DNA from: Oleiagrimonas sp963821885 | Lineage (GTDB): Bacteria; Pseudomonadota; Gammaproteobacteria; Xanthomonadales; Rhodanobacteraceae | Length of the DNA: 64,000 nucleotides | Assembly: GCA_963821885.1 (NCBI GenBank) | Contig: CAWGFN010000002.1 | Span: 62,001-126,000 of the forward strand | Direction of reading: 5' to 3' | Shown here: one piece after another, positions 42,129 through 51,441 of the stretch | Layout: each line of letters begins with the position of its first letter | Numbering within the stretch: the first letter of the stretch is position 1 | Translations under genes and position numbers: made by a program | The notes under the pieces: generated by a model | Databases searched by the model: none | Seen by the model: only the letters and a program-made list of their open reading frames with translations | What the model was told of the DNA's origin: nothing

Positions 42129-43231
42129 CCGCCACACGCACATCCACCGGCATCCTCGTCGTCGGCGCCGGTTTCGCCGGCAGCGTGATGGCGCGCGAGC
42201 TGGCCGACGCCGGACGCCGCGTGCGGGTCATCGACAAGCGTCCGCACGTCGCCGGCAACGCCTACGACGAGCCCGACGCGCACGGCGTGCTGGTGCATCG
42301 CTACGGGCCGCACATCTTCCATACCAACGGCGAGCGCATCGCCGCCTACCTGTCGCGCTTCACCGCGTGGCGCCCGTACGAGCACCGCGTGCGCGGCGTG
42401 GTCGACGGCGTGGCCTATCCGTTCCCGATCAACCGCGACACGCTCAACCGCCTGTACGGCCTGGAGCTGGACGAAGCCGGCGCCGCGGCCTTCTTCGAGC
42501 GCGTGCGCGAGCCGCGCGAGCCGGTGCGCACCAGCGAGGACGTGGTGCTCAACAGCGTCGGCCGCGACCTGTACGAGAAGTTCTTCCTCAACTACACGCG
42601 CAAGCAGTGGGGCCTGGATCCGTCGCAACTGAAGGCCGGCGTCGCCGCGCGCATCCCGGTGCGCACCAACACCGACGACCGCTACTTCACCGACACCTTC
42701 CAGGCCATGCCGCTGCACGGTTACACCCGGATGTTCGAGGCCATGCTCGACCACCCGAACATCAGTGTCGAGCTGGGCGTGGATTTCGCTGACGTGCGCG
42801 AGACGTGGCCGCGCGATCACACCGTCTACACCGGACCCATCGACGCCTATTTCGGCTACCGCTTCGGACGCCTGCCGTACCGCTCGCTGCGCTTCGAGCA
42901 CGAGCACCTGGCCGACACCGCGCGGTTCCAGGAAACCGGCACCGTCAACTACCCGAACGATCACGCCTACACGCGGATCACCGAGTTCAAGCACCTGACC
43001 GGCCAGGCGCATCCGGGGACCTCGATCGTGCGCGAGTACCCGCAGGCCGAGGGCGACCCGTACTACCCGGTGCCGCGCGAGGCCAACGAGCAGCTGTTCA
43101 AGCGCTACGAGGCCCTGGCCCGGAACGAGCCGGACGTGACCTTCGTCGGCCGCCTGGCGCAATACCGCTACTACAACATGGACCAGGTGGTGGGCGCCGC
43201 CCTCGCCGCCGCCCGCAGACTGCTGGACTGA
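42125..43231 (+). CDS. glf: UDP-galactopyranose mutase
   Basis: A 368-residue FAD enzyme. The dinucleotide loop is VVGAGFAGSVMARELA; then VIDKRPHVAGNAYDE and GPHIFHTNGERI, and the C-terminal RYYNMDQVVGAAL, all typical of bacterial Glf. It converts UDP-galactopyranose to UDP-galactofuranose. This tells that the glycan made by the island very likely contains galactofuranose. Confidence 0.94.
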   Translation: MTATRTSTGILVVGAGFAGSVMARELADAGRRVRVIDKRPHVAGNAYDEPDAHGVLVHRYGPHIFHTNGERIAAYLSRFTAWRPYEHRVRGVVDGVAYPFPINRDTLNRLYGLELDEAGAAAFFERVREPREPVRTSEDVVLNSVGRDLYEKFFLNYTRKQWGLDPSQLKAGVAARIPVRTNTDDRYFTDTFQAMPLHGYTRMFEAMLDHPNISVELGVDFADVRETWPRDHTVYTGPIDAYFGYRFGRLPYRSLRFEHEHLADTARFQETGTVNYPNDHAYTRITEFKHLTGQAHPGTSIVREYPQAEGDPYYPVPREANEQLFKRYEALARNEPDVTFVGRLAQYRYYNMDQVVGAALAAARRLLD

Positions 43232-43235
43232 AGCC

Positions 43236-44372
43236 GTGCGCATCGCCTTCCTGTGCAAACGCCGCTACATGAGCAAGGACGTCATCGACGACCGCTACGC
43301 GCGGCTGTACGAATTCCCCTTCCAGCTGGCCCGGCGCGGCCACGACGTGCTCGGCCTGTGCCTGTCCTATTACGGCGGTCCGCCCGGCGAGTACGAGCAC
43401 GAAGCCGCGCCGGGCCGCCTGCGCTGGCAGGCTCGCAGCCTGGGCCGGGCACGACTGCCCGGCATGCTGGCCTACCCCGGCCAGGCCCTGCGCGACCTGC
43501 GCGCCTTCGACCCCGACGTGGTGATCGGCGCCTCGGACCTGCCCCACGTGGTGCTGGGCTCCTGGCTGGCGCGCAAGCTGGCGCGACCGTTCGTGGCCGA
43601 CCTTTACGACGACTTCGAGAGTTTTGGCCTGTCGCGCATCCCCGGTGCGCGCATGGCCTACCGGCGCGCGGTGCGCGATGCCGACGCGGTGACCTGCACC
43701 AGCGAGGCACTGGCGGCCCATGTGCGCGGGGACTATGCCGCACGCGGCGAAGTCGTTGCGTTGCCCAGCACCGTGGACCTTACGATGTTCACTCCGGTCG
43801 AACGCGCCCAGGCGCGTGCCGCGCTGGGACTGCCCGCCGACGCCGTCCTGGTCGGCACCGCCGGCGGCCTGCACGCGGACAAGGGCATCGGCACGCTGTA
43901 TCACGCGTTTGAACAACTACGCGAGCGACACCCGGACATGCACCTGGTGCTGGCCGGCCCGACCGACGGCAAGCTGCCGGTGCCCGGGGGACCACGCGTG
44001 CATCACCTTGGCATGCTTCCTCACGCGCGGATCGCCTTGCTGTTCAACGCCCTCGATGTCGGCGTGATCTACCTGCGCGATACCCGCTTCGGGCGCTTCT
44101 GCTTCCCGCAGAAGGCCTACGAGATGGCCGCCTGCGAACTGCCCTTCGTGGCCGCCGACATCGGCGCGATGCACCACCTGCTGGCCAGTCGGCCCGAGAC
44201 ACGCTATCGCGCCGACGATGCCGCCGACCTGGCACGTGCGATCGAGGCCCGGCTGGCCGACCCCCGCCCGGCGGACATCAAGCCGCGCGACTGGGCGGCC
44301 CTGGTGGGCGAGATGGATGGGCTGCTGCGCCGCGTGGCCGCCGCGGCCGCGCGGCCCTCAGGCGCGGCCTGA
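43236..44372 (+). CDS. Family 4-type glycosyltransferase
   Basis: A 378-residue GT-B fold enzyme. The N-terminal half begins IAFLCKRRYMSKDVIDDRY and the C-terminal half has VGTAGGLHADKGIGTLYHAF and FCFPQKAYEMAACELPFVA, the donor-binding E-x7-E region of GT4 enzymes in slightly altered form. It starts with a GTG four bases after glf. Its last 15 bases overlap the end of the convergent gene. Confidence 0.82.
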   Translation: MRIAFLCKRRYMSKDVIDDRYARLYEFPFQLARRGHDVLGLCLSYYGGPPGEYEHEAAPGRLRWQARSLGRARLPGMLAYPGQALRDLRAFDPDVVIGASDLPHVVLGSWLARKLARPFVADLYDDFESFGLSRIPGARMAYRRAVRDADAVTCTSEALAAHVRGDYAARGEVVALPSTVDLTMFTPVERAQARAALGLPADAVLVGTAGGLHADKGIGTLYHAFEQLRERHPDMHLVLAGPTDGKLPVPGGPRVHHLGMLPHARIALLFNALDVGVIYLRDTRFGRFCFPQKAYEMAACELPFVAADIGAMHHLLASRPETRYRADDAADLARAIEARLADPRPADIKPRDWAALVGEMDGLLRRVAAAAARPSGAA

Positions 44373-45584
44373 GTCGTCCAGCGCTCGCATCAGTAGCGCC
44401 GCATAGCCGCGAGCCACGCTGTCCCAGTCGATCCGCGCCAGGCACCGCGCACGCAGCTCCAGGGCGCGCGGCTCCATGGCCTGGCCGTCGTCGAGCATGC
44501 GCACGATGGCCTGCGCCAGGATCCGTGGATCGCCGGGCGGCACGCGCCAATCGGCGAAATCCTCGTCCAGCAGGTCGCGCACGCCGGGGATGTCGCTGGC
44601 GATGACCGGGCAGCCGCAGCCGATCGCCTCCATCAGCACCACCGGCAGGCCTTCCAGGTCGCCGCTGGCCGCGCGCACGAACGGCGCCGCCAGGACCGCC
44701 GCGCGGCGGTAGTGTCCGGGCAACCGATCCTGGCCCACGGCACCGAGAAAGCGCACCGCATGGGCGATGCCCAGCGCCTGGGCCTGTGTCTCGAGCTCTC
44801 CGCGCAGGGGACCGTAGCCGGCCACCACCAGATGCGCGTCCGGGCGCCGCGCCAGCACCTCGGGCATGGCCGCCAGCAGATGCACAAGCCCCTTCTTCTC
44901 GACCAGCCGGCCGGCGAACAGCACGCGCCCGGGCACCCGCGATATCGCGGGGTCGGGCGTGAACCGGCGCTGCAGGTCCGCGCCCATGGGCATCACCTGC
45001 ATGATCTTCGCCGTGATGCCCTGGCGTGCCGCCTCGTCCCGCATGCCACTGCTGACCACGGTCAAGGCCGCCGCATCGGCGGCCACCCGCTGCTTGATGC
45101 GGCGCAGGAGGCGCCCGCGCAAGCCGTACAGGTCGCCGCCGTGCGAGGTCACGACGTAGGCACGGGTCAACCCGCGACGGAACAGGCCTCGCGCCAGTAC
45201 GCCCTGCGGCAGCAGCCAGTGCGCGTGGACCAGTTCGGCGCGCCCCTCCCGGGCCAGTCGCCGGGCCACGCGCCGCTGCGCCAGCACGAAACCGGGCACC
45301 AGCAGCCATTTCCACGGCGAACGTTTCAGGTGGGTGGCGATGCCACCACCGTAGACCAGCGTCTCCAGCCGCCGCGGCGCGTAGGCATAGCGCACGATCT
45401 CGACACCGTCCACGGTCGCGCGATCCGCCGCGCCCGGCGAGCGCGAGGTCAGCACGGTGACCTGGAATTGCCTGGCCAGGCGCCGGCAAAGCTCATGCAC
45501 GAAGCCCGGCTCGTGGTCGCCCGGCCAGCGCGGATAGGTCGAGGCCAGGACCAGCAGGCGTGGCGCCGGACGGGTGCCGCTCAT
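44358..45584 (-). CDS. Family 4 glycosyltransferase
   Basis: A 408-residue GT-B enzyme. LLVLASTYPRWPGDHEPGFV opens the acceptor domain; VLFAGRLVEKKGLVHLLAAM and EGLPVVLMEAIGCGCPVIAS mark the donor domain with the E-x7-E motif. The start at 45584 overlaps the methyltransferase stop (ATGA). The much longer open frame upstream reads the methyltransferase out of frame. It is the last gene of the minus-strand arm of the island and converges on the plus-strand arm. Confidence 0.88.
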   Translation of the reverse strand: MSGTRPAPRLLVLASTYPRWPGDHEPGFVHELCRRLARQFQVTVLTSRSPGAADRATVDGVEIVRYAYAPRRLETLVYGGGIATHLKRSPWKWLLVPGFVLAQRRVARRLAREGRAELVHAHWLLPQGVLARGLFRRGLTRAYVVTSHGGDLYGLRGRLLRRIKQRVAADAAALTVVSSGMRDEAARQGITAKIMQVMPMGADLQRRFTPDPAISRVPGRVLFAGRLVEKKGLVHLLAAMPEVLARRPDAHLVVAGYGPLRGELETQAQALGIAHAVRFLGAVGQDRLPGHYRRAAVLAAPFVRAASGDLEGLPVVLMEAIGCGCPVIASDIPGVRDLLDEDFADWRVPPGDPRILAQAIVRMLDDGQAMEPRALELRARCLARIDWDSVARGYAALLMRALDDSGRA

Positions 45585-46339
45585 GGCTCGATGCCGCCCG
45601 CGGCGTCCTGCCCGTGACCGAGCACGTAGACATGCGTGGGATTGATTCGCCGAAGTGCGTGCAGCACGCCATCCGGAATCCAGCCGAACACGATGCCCAG
45701 CCAACGCCCCCGATGCTCGATCGCCAGCACCTCGCGCAGCGCCTGCACGCCGGCATTGCGATGGACCAGGCCGGCCTGCGACAGCAGTCGTTCCAGTTCG
45801 CCCATCCGCAGCGGACGGCAGTCGTAGGCCGCGCCGCGACCGGCCCGGCGTACATATCCGCTGCGCCAGCGCGGCGGCAACCAGCTGAGGAACGGCAGGT
45901 GGAAATGCGGCTCGACCAGCTGCCAGCGGTTCGGCGTGGCCAGGTAGGCCGTGCCTCCGGCGGCCAGCACGCGACGCATTTCGCCAAGGTGCTCGCGCTG
46001 GCGATCCTCGTCGCCGACGTGCTCGATCACGTGATTGCTGATCACCACGTCGAACGTTCCCGAGGGGAACGGCAGGGCGACATCCTCGACCCGGGTGAAA
46101 CGGTAGCCCTCGCTGACCTGCCGCTGGTCCAGCACGTCCACCGCCTCGACATCGAATGCGCCCTGCGCGCGGGTCGCGAAATAGTGCGCGATGGCGCCCG
46201 AACCGGTGCCGATCTCCAGCAGCCGCAGTGGCCTCCCGTCGGACCGCGGTCCGCACGCGAGGATGCGTTCGATCTTTTGTGCCTTGGGCCAGCGGCCGTC
46301 CAGGTTCAGGGCGGCATGCGGGCGGCGTGGATTATCCAT
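45581..46339 (-). CDS. Class I SAM-dependent methyltransferase
   Basis: A 252-residue methyltransferase. The SAM loop is LLEIGTGSGAIAHYFA, with EAVDVLD as acidic loop and FDVVISNHVIEHVGD as motif IV, the pattern of Methyltransf_11-type enzymes in glycan clusters. It lies in a three-gene minus-strand operon with overlapping ends on both sides. The acceptor is unknown. Confidence 0.85.
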   Translation of the reverse strand: MDNPRRPHAALNLDGRWPKAQKIERILACGPRSDGRPLRLLEIGTGSGAIAHYFATRAQGAFDVEAVDVLDQRQVSEGYRFTRVEDVALPFPSGTFDVVISNHVIEHVGDEDRQREHLGEMRRVLAAGGTAYLATPNRWQLVEPHFHLPFLSWLPPRWRSGYVRRAGRGAAYDCRPLRMGELERLLSQAGLVHRNAGVQALREVLAIEHRGRWLGIVFGWIPDGVLHALRRINPTHVYVLGHGQDAAGGIEP

Positions 46340-47201
46340 GCCGCCCGTCGTCCCGGCGATAGGTCAGCGCCGTGATCTGCTCGGAAATCAGGCCGATCAG
46401 GAACACGATCACCGCGGCGCTCCACAGCAGGGTGCTCATGTTGGTCAGCCGGCCCACCGTCAGGAAGGTGTGGGCGTAGTTGAGACACCCCAGCAGGAAG
46501 AACACCATGCTGGCCGGCACGAACAGCTTCAGCGGCGAATACAGGGTGGCGATCTTGAAGATGATCAGCAGGAACCGCAGGCCGTCGCGCAGTGGCTTGA
46601 TGTGGCTGGTCGTGCCGTCGCGCCGGGCCACCTGGATCGGCAGGTAGGCCACGCCGTAGGCGCTGCGGAAGAAGGCCATGGTGCTGGTGGTCGGGTAGCT
46701 GAAGCCGTTGGGCAGCAGATACAGGAACTGGCGAAAATGCTCCGCGCGCACCGCCCGGAAGCCGGACGTGAGGTCCTCGATGCGATGCCCGGTGATGCGG
46801 CTGGCCAGCCAGTTGTAGAGGCTGTTGGCCAGCCCCCGGCCGACCCCGGCCTGCCCGCTCCAGTCCCGCGCGCCGACCACCATGTCGTAGCCTTCATCGA
46901 GCTTGGCCAGCAGGCGGGCCACGTCGTCGGGGTCGTGCTGGCCGTCGGCGTCCATGAACACCAGCACGTCGCCGCGCGCCGCGCGCGCACCACGCTTGAT
47001 GGCCGCGCCGTTGCCCATCGAGTACGGCGAGGACAGACAGCGGACCCCGTTTTCCGCGCACAGGGCCGGCGTGGCGTCGGTCGAGCCGTCATCCACCACC
47101 AGGATTTCGGCCTCGGGCTGGGCCTCGCGCAGACGCGGAAGGAGCGTGGCCAGGGCGGCCGCTTCGTTCTTGGCAGGTAGGATGATGCTGATCAATGTCA
47201 C
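46332..47201 (-). CDS. Membrane-anchored family 2 glycosyltransferase (polyprenyl-phosphate sugar transferase type)
   Basis: A 289-residue protein. The GT2 domain has SIILPAKNEAAAL, ILVVDDGSTD and VFMDADGQHDPDDV, as in DPM1-like polyprenol-phosphate glycosyltransferases. Two hydrophobic helices near the C-terminus (LFVPASMVFFLLGCLNYA and LLWSAAVIVFLIGLISEQ) anchor it. It may make an undecaprenyl-phosphate sugar, the kind of donor GT-C enzymes use. First gene of the minus-strand arm, divergent from pilB. Confidence 0.87.
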   Translation of the reverse strand: MTLISIILPAKNEAAALATLLPRLREAQPEAEILVVDDGSTDATPALCAENGVRCLSSPYSMGNGAAIKRGARAARGDVLVFMDADGQHDPDDVARLLAKLDEGYDMVVGARDWSGQAGVGRGLANSLYNWLASRITGHRIEDLTSGFRAVRAEHFRQFLYLLPNGFSYPTTSTMAFFRSAYGVAYLPIQVARRDGTTSHIKPLRDGLRFLLIIFKIATLYSPLKLFVPASMVFFLLGCLNYAHTFLTVGRLTNMSTLLWSAAVIVFLIGLISEQITALTYRRDDGRHG

Positions 47202-47397
47202 GCCCCTTGGTCGACCCTGTCATCATAGCCTGAACCGGTTGGCCGACCCGCCGCGCCCGCCTCTGGCCCGACCCCCGGCCCCCGGAAACGCGACGCGGTA
47301 CGCCCTTCGGCGTAAAAGAGTTGCTCGACGGGCTGCCCAATCGGCCGGATTTGCGGTAGATTCGTATCATATTCGGGGGATTACGACACATTCCTTT

Positions 47398-49125
47398 ATG
47401 GCAACTCAGATGCAGCCCCCTCCGCTGACGGGTCTGACCGGCATGGCCCGGCGGCTGGTCCTCGACGGCATCCTCAAGGAGGCCGACGCGCGTTCGGCTG
47501 CCAAGGACGCGGCCGACCGCAAGGTGCCGCTCTCGCAGTGGCTGATCGAAAAGGGCTTGGTCGAGAGCGCCAAGATCGCGCGCGTGACCAGCGCCGAGTT
47601 CGGCATCCCGCTGGTCGATGCCACGTCGATCCCGATCAAGCAGATGCCGCTGTCCAGCGTCAGCGAAGCGCTGATGACCAAGCACAAGGTGCTGCCGCTG
47701 TACAAGCGCGGCAAGCGCCTGTTCCTGGGCGTGGCCGATCCGACCCAGTCGCACGCCCTGGACGAGGTGCAGTTCCATTCCAGCTGCATCGTCGAGCCGA
47801 TCCTGATCGAGAGCCAGCAGCTGGCGCGCATGATCGACCAGGCGCTGGCCACGGTGTCGACCTCGATGGACGGCCTCGACGACGAGGAAGGCCTGGAGGA
47901 CCTGGTCACCGAATCCGGCGACCTGGAACCGGCCGACTCCGGCGGCGTCGATGCCGGTGGCGACGACACCCCGGTGGTCAAGTTCGTCAACAAGGTGCTG
48001 TTGGACGCAATCCGCCGCGGCGCCTCGGACATCCACTTCGAGCCGTACGAGACCCAGTACCGCGTGCGCCTGCGCATGGACGGCATCCTGCGCACCGCGG
48101 CCAAGGCGCCGATGGCGCTGAGCAGCCGCATCTCCTCGCGCCTGAAGGTGATGAGCGGCCTGGACATCGCCGAGCGCCGCGTGCCGCAGGACGGCCGCAT
48201 CAAGCTCAACCTGTCCAAGACCAAGGCCATCGACTTCCGCGTCAGCACCCTGCCGACCCTGTTCGGCGAAAAGATCGTGTTGCGTATCCTCGACGCCTCG
48301 GCGGCGAAGATGGGCATCGACAAGCTGGGCTACGAGGACGAGCAGAAGGAACTGTTCCTCGAGGCCATCCACAAGCCCTACGGCATGGTGCTGGTGACCG
48401 GCCCGACCGGTTCGGGCAAGACCGTGTCGCTGTATACCGCGCTGAACATCCTCAACACCGAGGGTCGCAACATCTCCACGGTCGAGGACCCGGTCGAAAT
48501 CCGCGTCGACGGCATCAACCAGGTGCAGCAGAACGTCAAGCGCGGCATGACCTTCGCCGCGGCGCTGCGTTCGTTCCTGCGCCAGGATCCGGACATCATC
48601 ATGGTCGGCGAAATCCGCGACCTGGAAACCGCCGAGATCGCCATCAAGGCCGCCCAGACCGGCCACATGGTGCTTTCCACGCTGCATACCAACGACGCCC
48701 CGCAGACCGTGGCGCGACTGATGAACATGGGCATCGCGCCCTACAACATCACCTCGTCGGTCACCCTGGTCATCGCCCAGCGCCTGGCGCGCCGCCTGCA
48801 CGAGTGCAAGACCCACCTGGAGCTGCCGCCCGCGGCCTTGCTGGCCGAGGGCTTCACCCAGGAGGAAGTCGACGCCGGCCTGCACATCTACGACGCGGCC
48901 GGATGCGACGGCTGCAACGAGGGCTACAAGGGCCGCGTGGGCATCTACCAGGTGATGCCGATGCTGGAGGACATCCAGCGCATCATCCTGGAAGGCGGCA
49001 ACGCACTGCAGATCGGTGACGTGGCCCGCGCCGCGGGCATCAACGATCTGTTCTCCTCGGCGCTGAGGAAGGTCAAGGGCGGCACCACCAGCCTTGCCGA
49101 AATCAGTCGAGTGACGAAGGACTAA
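47398..49125 (+). CDS. pilB: Type IV pilus assembly ATPase PilB
   Basis: A 575-residue extension motor ATPase. The N-terminal MshEN-type domain includes KVPLSQWLIEKGLVESAKIA. Walker A is GPTGSGKT (335-342), followed by the Asp box and VGEIRDLETAEIAIKAAQTG. The C-terminal zinc site is CKTH and CDGCNEGYKGR. The ATG at 47398 gives the normal N-terminus. About 196 bases separate it from the divergent glycosyltransferase; no convincing promoter was picked out by eye. Confidence 0.95.
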   Translation: MATQMQPPPLTGLTGMARRLVLDGILKEADARSAAKDAADRKVPLSQWLIEKGLVESAKIARVTSAEFGIPLVDATSIPIKQMPLSSVSEALMTKHKVLPLYKRGKRLFLGVADPTQSHALDEVQFHSSCIVEPILIESQQLARMIDQALATVSTSMDGLDDEEGLEDLVTESGDLEPADSGGVDAGGDDTPVVKFVNKVLLDAIRRGASDIHFEPYETQYRVRLRMDGILRTAAKAPMALSSRISSRLKVMSGLDIAERRVPQDGRIKLNLSKTKAIDFRVSTLPTLFGEKIVLRILDASAAKMGIDKLGYEDEQKELFLEAIHKPYGMVLVTGPTGSGKTVSLYTALNILNTEGRNISTVEDPVEIRVDGINQVQQNVKRGMTFAAALRSFLRQDPDIIMVGEIRDLETAEIAIKAAQTGHMVLSTLHTNDAPQTVARLMNMGIAPYNITSSVTLVIAQRLARRLHECKTHLELPPAALLAEGFTQEEVDAGLHIYDAAGCDGCNEGYKGRVGIYQVMPMLEDIQRIILEGGNALQIGDVARAAGINDLFSSALRKVKGGTTSLAEISRVTKD

Positions 49126-49194
49126 CCCCGACCGCCGCGGCAGGCAGCCACGGCAGCGGGGATCAACGCACAACCAACGTGGAAGAACGCGACT

Positions 49195-50457
49195 ATGGCC
49201 ACCGCCACTGCTACCGCGAGCAAGAACACCGGCAATGCGCGCGCCGAACTGAGCCGGATGACCCTGTACGAATGGGTCGCCCTGGACAAGCGCGGCAAGA
49301 AGATGAAGGGCGAGATGCAGTCCAAGAATGCATCTCTGGTCAAGGCCGAACTTCGTCGCCAGGGCATGAACCCGCAGTCGGTGCGCGAGAAACCGAAACC
49401 GCTGTTCGGTTCCACGGGCAGCCGCGTCAAGCCGCAGGACGTGGCCATCTTCAGCCGCCAGATCGCCACCATGATGGCCTCGGGCGTGCCCATGGTGCAG
49501 GCGCTGGACATCATCGCCGGCGGCCAGCGCAACCCTCGCTTCAAGAACATGCTGACCGACGTCAAGCAGACCATCGAGGGCGGCGCCTCGCTGCATGAGG
49601 CCCTGGGCAAGTATCCGATCCAGTTCGACGAGCTGTACTGCAACCTTGTGGAGGCCGGTGAATCGGCCGGCGTGCTCGATACCGTGCTGGACACGGTGGC
49701 CACCTACAAGGAGCGCATGGAAGGCATCAAGGCCAAGATCAAGAAGGCGCTGTTCTACCCGATGATGGTGCTGGCCGTGGCCTTCGTGGTGAGCCTGATC
49801 ATCCTGTTGTTCGTGGTGCCCGTGTTCCAGGACGTGTTCAAGAACGCCGGCGCGGCCCTGCCCGCGCCGACCCAGATGGTGATCAACGCATCGAAATTCG
49901 TCCAGGCCTACTGGTGGCTGCTGCTGCTTGTCATCATCGGCGGCATCGTGGCCCTGGTGATGGCCAAGAAACGCTCGCGCAAGTTCGCACACTTCCTCGA
50001 CCGCTTCATGCTGCGCATGCCGATCATCGGCAACATCCTGCGCCAGTCGGCCCTGGCCCGTTTTGCCCGCACGCTCGGCGTCACCTTCGCCGCCGGCGTG
50101 CCGCTGGTCGAGGCCATGGATGCCGTGGCCGGCGCCACCGGCAGCATCGTCTACGGCAATGCGGTCCGACAGATGCGTGACGACGTCGCGGTCGGCCACC
50201 AGATGCAGCTGGCCATGCGCCAGACCGGCCTGTTCCCGAACATGGTCGTGCAGATGACCGCCATCGGCGAGGAGTCGGGCGCGCTCGACACCATGCTGTT
50301 CAAGGTGGCCGAGTTCTACGAGGAAGAGGTCAACAACGCGGTCGACACGCTGAGCACCCTGCTGGAACCGCTGATCATGGTGGTCCTCGGCGTGATCGTC
50401 GGCGGCATGGTGATCTCGCTGTACCTGCCGATCTTCAAGCTCGCCGGCACGGTCTGA
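49195..50457 (+). CDS. pilC: Type IV pilus inner-membrane platform protein PilC
   Basis: A 420-residue platform protein with two T2SSF/GspF domains. The start TLYEWVALDKRGKKMKGEM and the segments FSRQIATMMASGVPMVQALD and LARFARTLGVTFAAGVPLVE mark the two repeats, with three membrane helices. It couples PilB to pilin assembly. Follows pilB by 69 bases. Confidence 0.95.
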   Translation: MATATATASKNTGNARAELSRMTLYEWVALDKRGKKMKGEMQSKNASLVKAELRRQGMNPQSVREKPKPLFGSTGSRVKPQDVAIFSRQIATMMASGVPMVQALDIIAGGQRNPRFKNMLTDVKQTIEGGASLHEALGKYPIQFDELYCNLVEAGESAGVLDTVLDTVATYKERMEGIKAKIKKALFYPMMVLAVAFVVSLIILLFVVPVFQDVFKNAGAALPAPTQMVINASKFVQAYWWLLLLVIIGGIVALVMAKKRSRKFAHFLDRFMLRMPIIGNILRQSALARFARTLGVTFAAGVPLVEAMDAVAGATGSIVYGNAVRQMRDDVAVGHQMQLAMRQTGLFPNMVVQMTAIGEESGALDTMLFKVAEFYEEEVNNAVDTLSTLLEPLIMVVLGVIVGGMVISLYLPIFKLAGTV

Positions 50458-50491
50458 CGAGAGCGGATCGATCCGCAAGTCGAATCGCGGC

Positions 50492-50519
50492 AAAGGGGCG
50501 AGGCGTCACTCGCCCCTTT
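50492..50519 (+). terminator. Hairpin between pilC and pilD
   Basis: AAAGGGGCGAG (50492-50502) pairs with CTCGCCCCTTT (50509-50519) around a six-base loop. There is no long T-run after it. It may attenuate rather than stop transcription into pilD. A perfect palindrome GCGGATCGATCCGC lies just upstream at 50463-50476. Confidence 0.5.
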
Positions 50520-50553
50520 CCGTATCCTTCGGGCATAAATCAGGGGGCCTGAA

Positions 50554-51435
50554 TTGTTCATGTTGATGCCGCATCTGCTCGCCGTGCTTCCATTCTGGGC
50601 CTGGGTGCTCGTCGCCGGCGTGCTCGGCCTGCTGGTGGGAAGCTTCCTCAACGTGGTGATCCTGCGCATGCCCGAGCGCATGGCGCACGCCTGGCGCCAC
50701 GAGGCGCGGGAGATCCTCGAGCTGGAACCGGTCGAGGACGCCGCGCCGCCGGACCTGGTGCGCCAGCCGTCGCACTGCCCGCACTGCAAGCACCGCCTGT
50801 CGGCGCTGGACAACATCCCGTTGCTGGGCTGGCTCATGCTCGGTGGACGCTGCCGCTACTGCAAGGCGCGTATCTCCATCCAGTATCCGCTGGTCGAACT
50901 GCTCACGGCGCTTCTCAGCGCCGCGGTGGTGCTGCGCTTCGGCCCCGGCTGGGTCGGCGTGGCCGGACTGGTGTTCACCTGGATCCTGATGGCGGCCTCG
51001 GGCATCGATTTCCGTACCCAGCTGCTGCCCGACCAGCTGGTCTATCCACTGCTGTGGCTGGGCCTGATGTTGAGCCTGCTGCCGATGTTCGTGCAGCCGC
51101 ACACGGCGATCCTCGGCGCCTTCATCGGCTACATGAGCCTGTGGAGCCTGTACTGGCTGTTCAAGCTGGCCACCGGCAAGGAAGGCATGGGATACGGCGA
51201 CTTCAAGCTGCTGGCCGCGCTGGGCGCCTGGATGGGGCCGGTCGCCCTGCTGCCGATCATGCTGCTGTCCTCGCTGATCGGCGCCATCGTCGGCGTCACC
51301 CTGATCGCCACCCGCCGACACGAGCGCGGCGTGCCGATGCCGTTCGGGCCGTTCATCGCCGCCGCCGGCTGGGTGTGGTTGGTCGCCGGTCCGTTCATCC
51401 AGCACGCCTACATGCATTATTTCGGCCTGGGTTGA
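50554..51435 (+). CDS. pilD: Prepilin peptidase PilD
   Basis: A 293-residue membrane aspartic protease and N-methyltransferase. The N-terminal domain has two zinc pairs (CPHCKHRL and CRYCKAR), and the catalytic aspartates lie in ASGIDFRTQLLPDQ and GYGDFKLLAALGAW. It cleaves the MKTQKG/MNNQKG leaders of the two pilins. The TTG at 50554 has AGGGGG six bases upstream; ATGs at 50560 and 50569 are alternatives and change only a few residues. Confidence 0.94.
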   Translation: MFMLMPHLLAVLPFWAWVLVAGVLGLLVGSFLNVVILRMPERMAHAWRHEAREILELEPVEDAAPPDLVRQPSHCPHCKHRLSALDNIPLLGWLMLGGRCRYCKARISIQYPLVELLTALLSAAVVLRFGPGWVGVAGLVFTWILMAASGIDFRTQLLPDQLVYPLLWLGLMLSLLPMFVQPHTAILGAFIGYMSLWSLYWLFKLATGKEGMGYGDFKLLAALGAWMGPVALLPIMLLSSLIGAIVGVTLIATRRHERGVPMPFGPFIAAAGWVWLVAGPFIQHAYMHYFGLG

Positions 51436-51441
51436 TCCGAC

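Noticed and set aside
47202..47397. Sigma-54 promoter before pilB
   Set aside because: No GG-N10-GC match with a convincing TGGC element was found by eye in this gap.
47089..50493. A 1134-residue minus-strand frame opposite pilB and pilC
   Set aside because: Antisense shadow of two well-defined genes, with no domain similarity.
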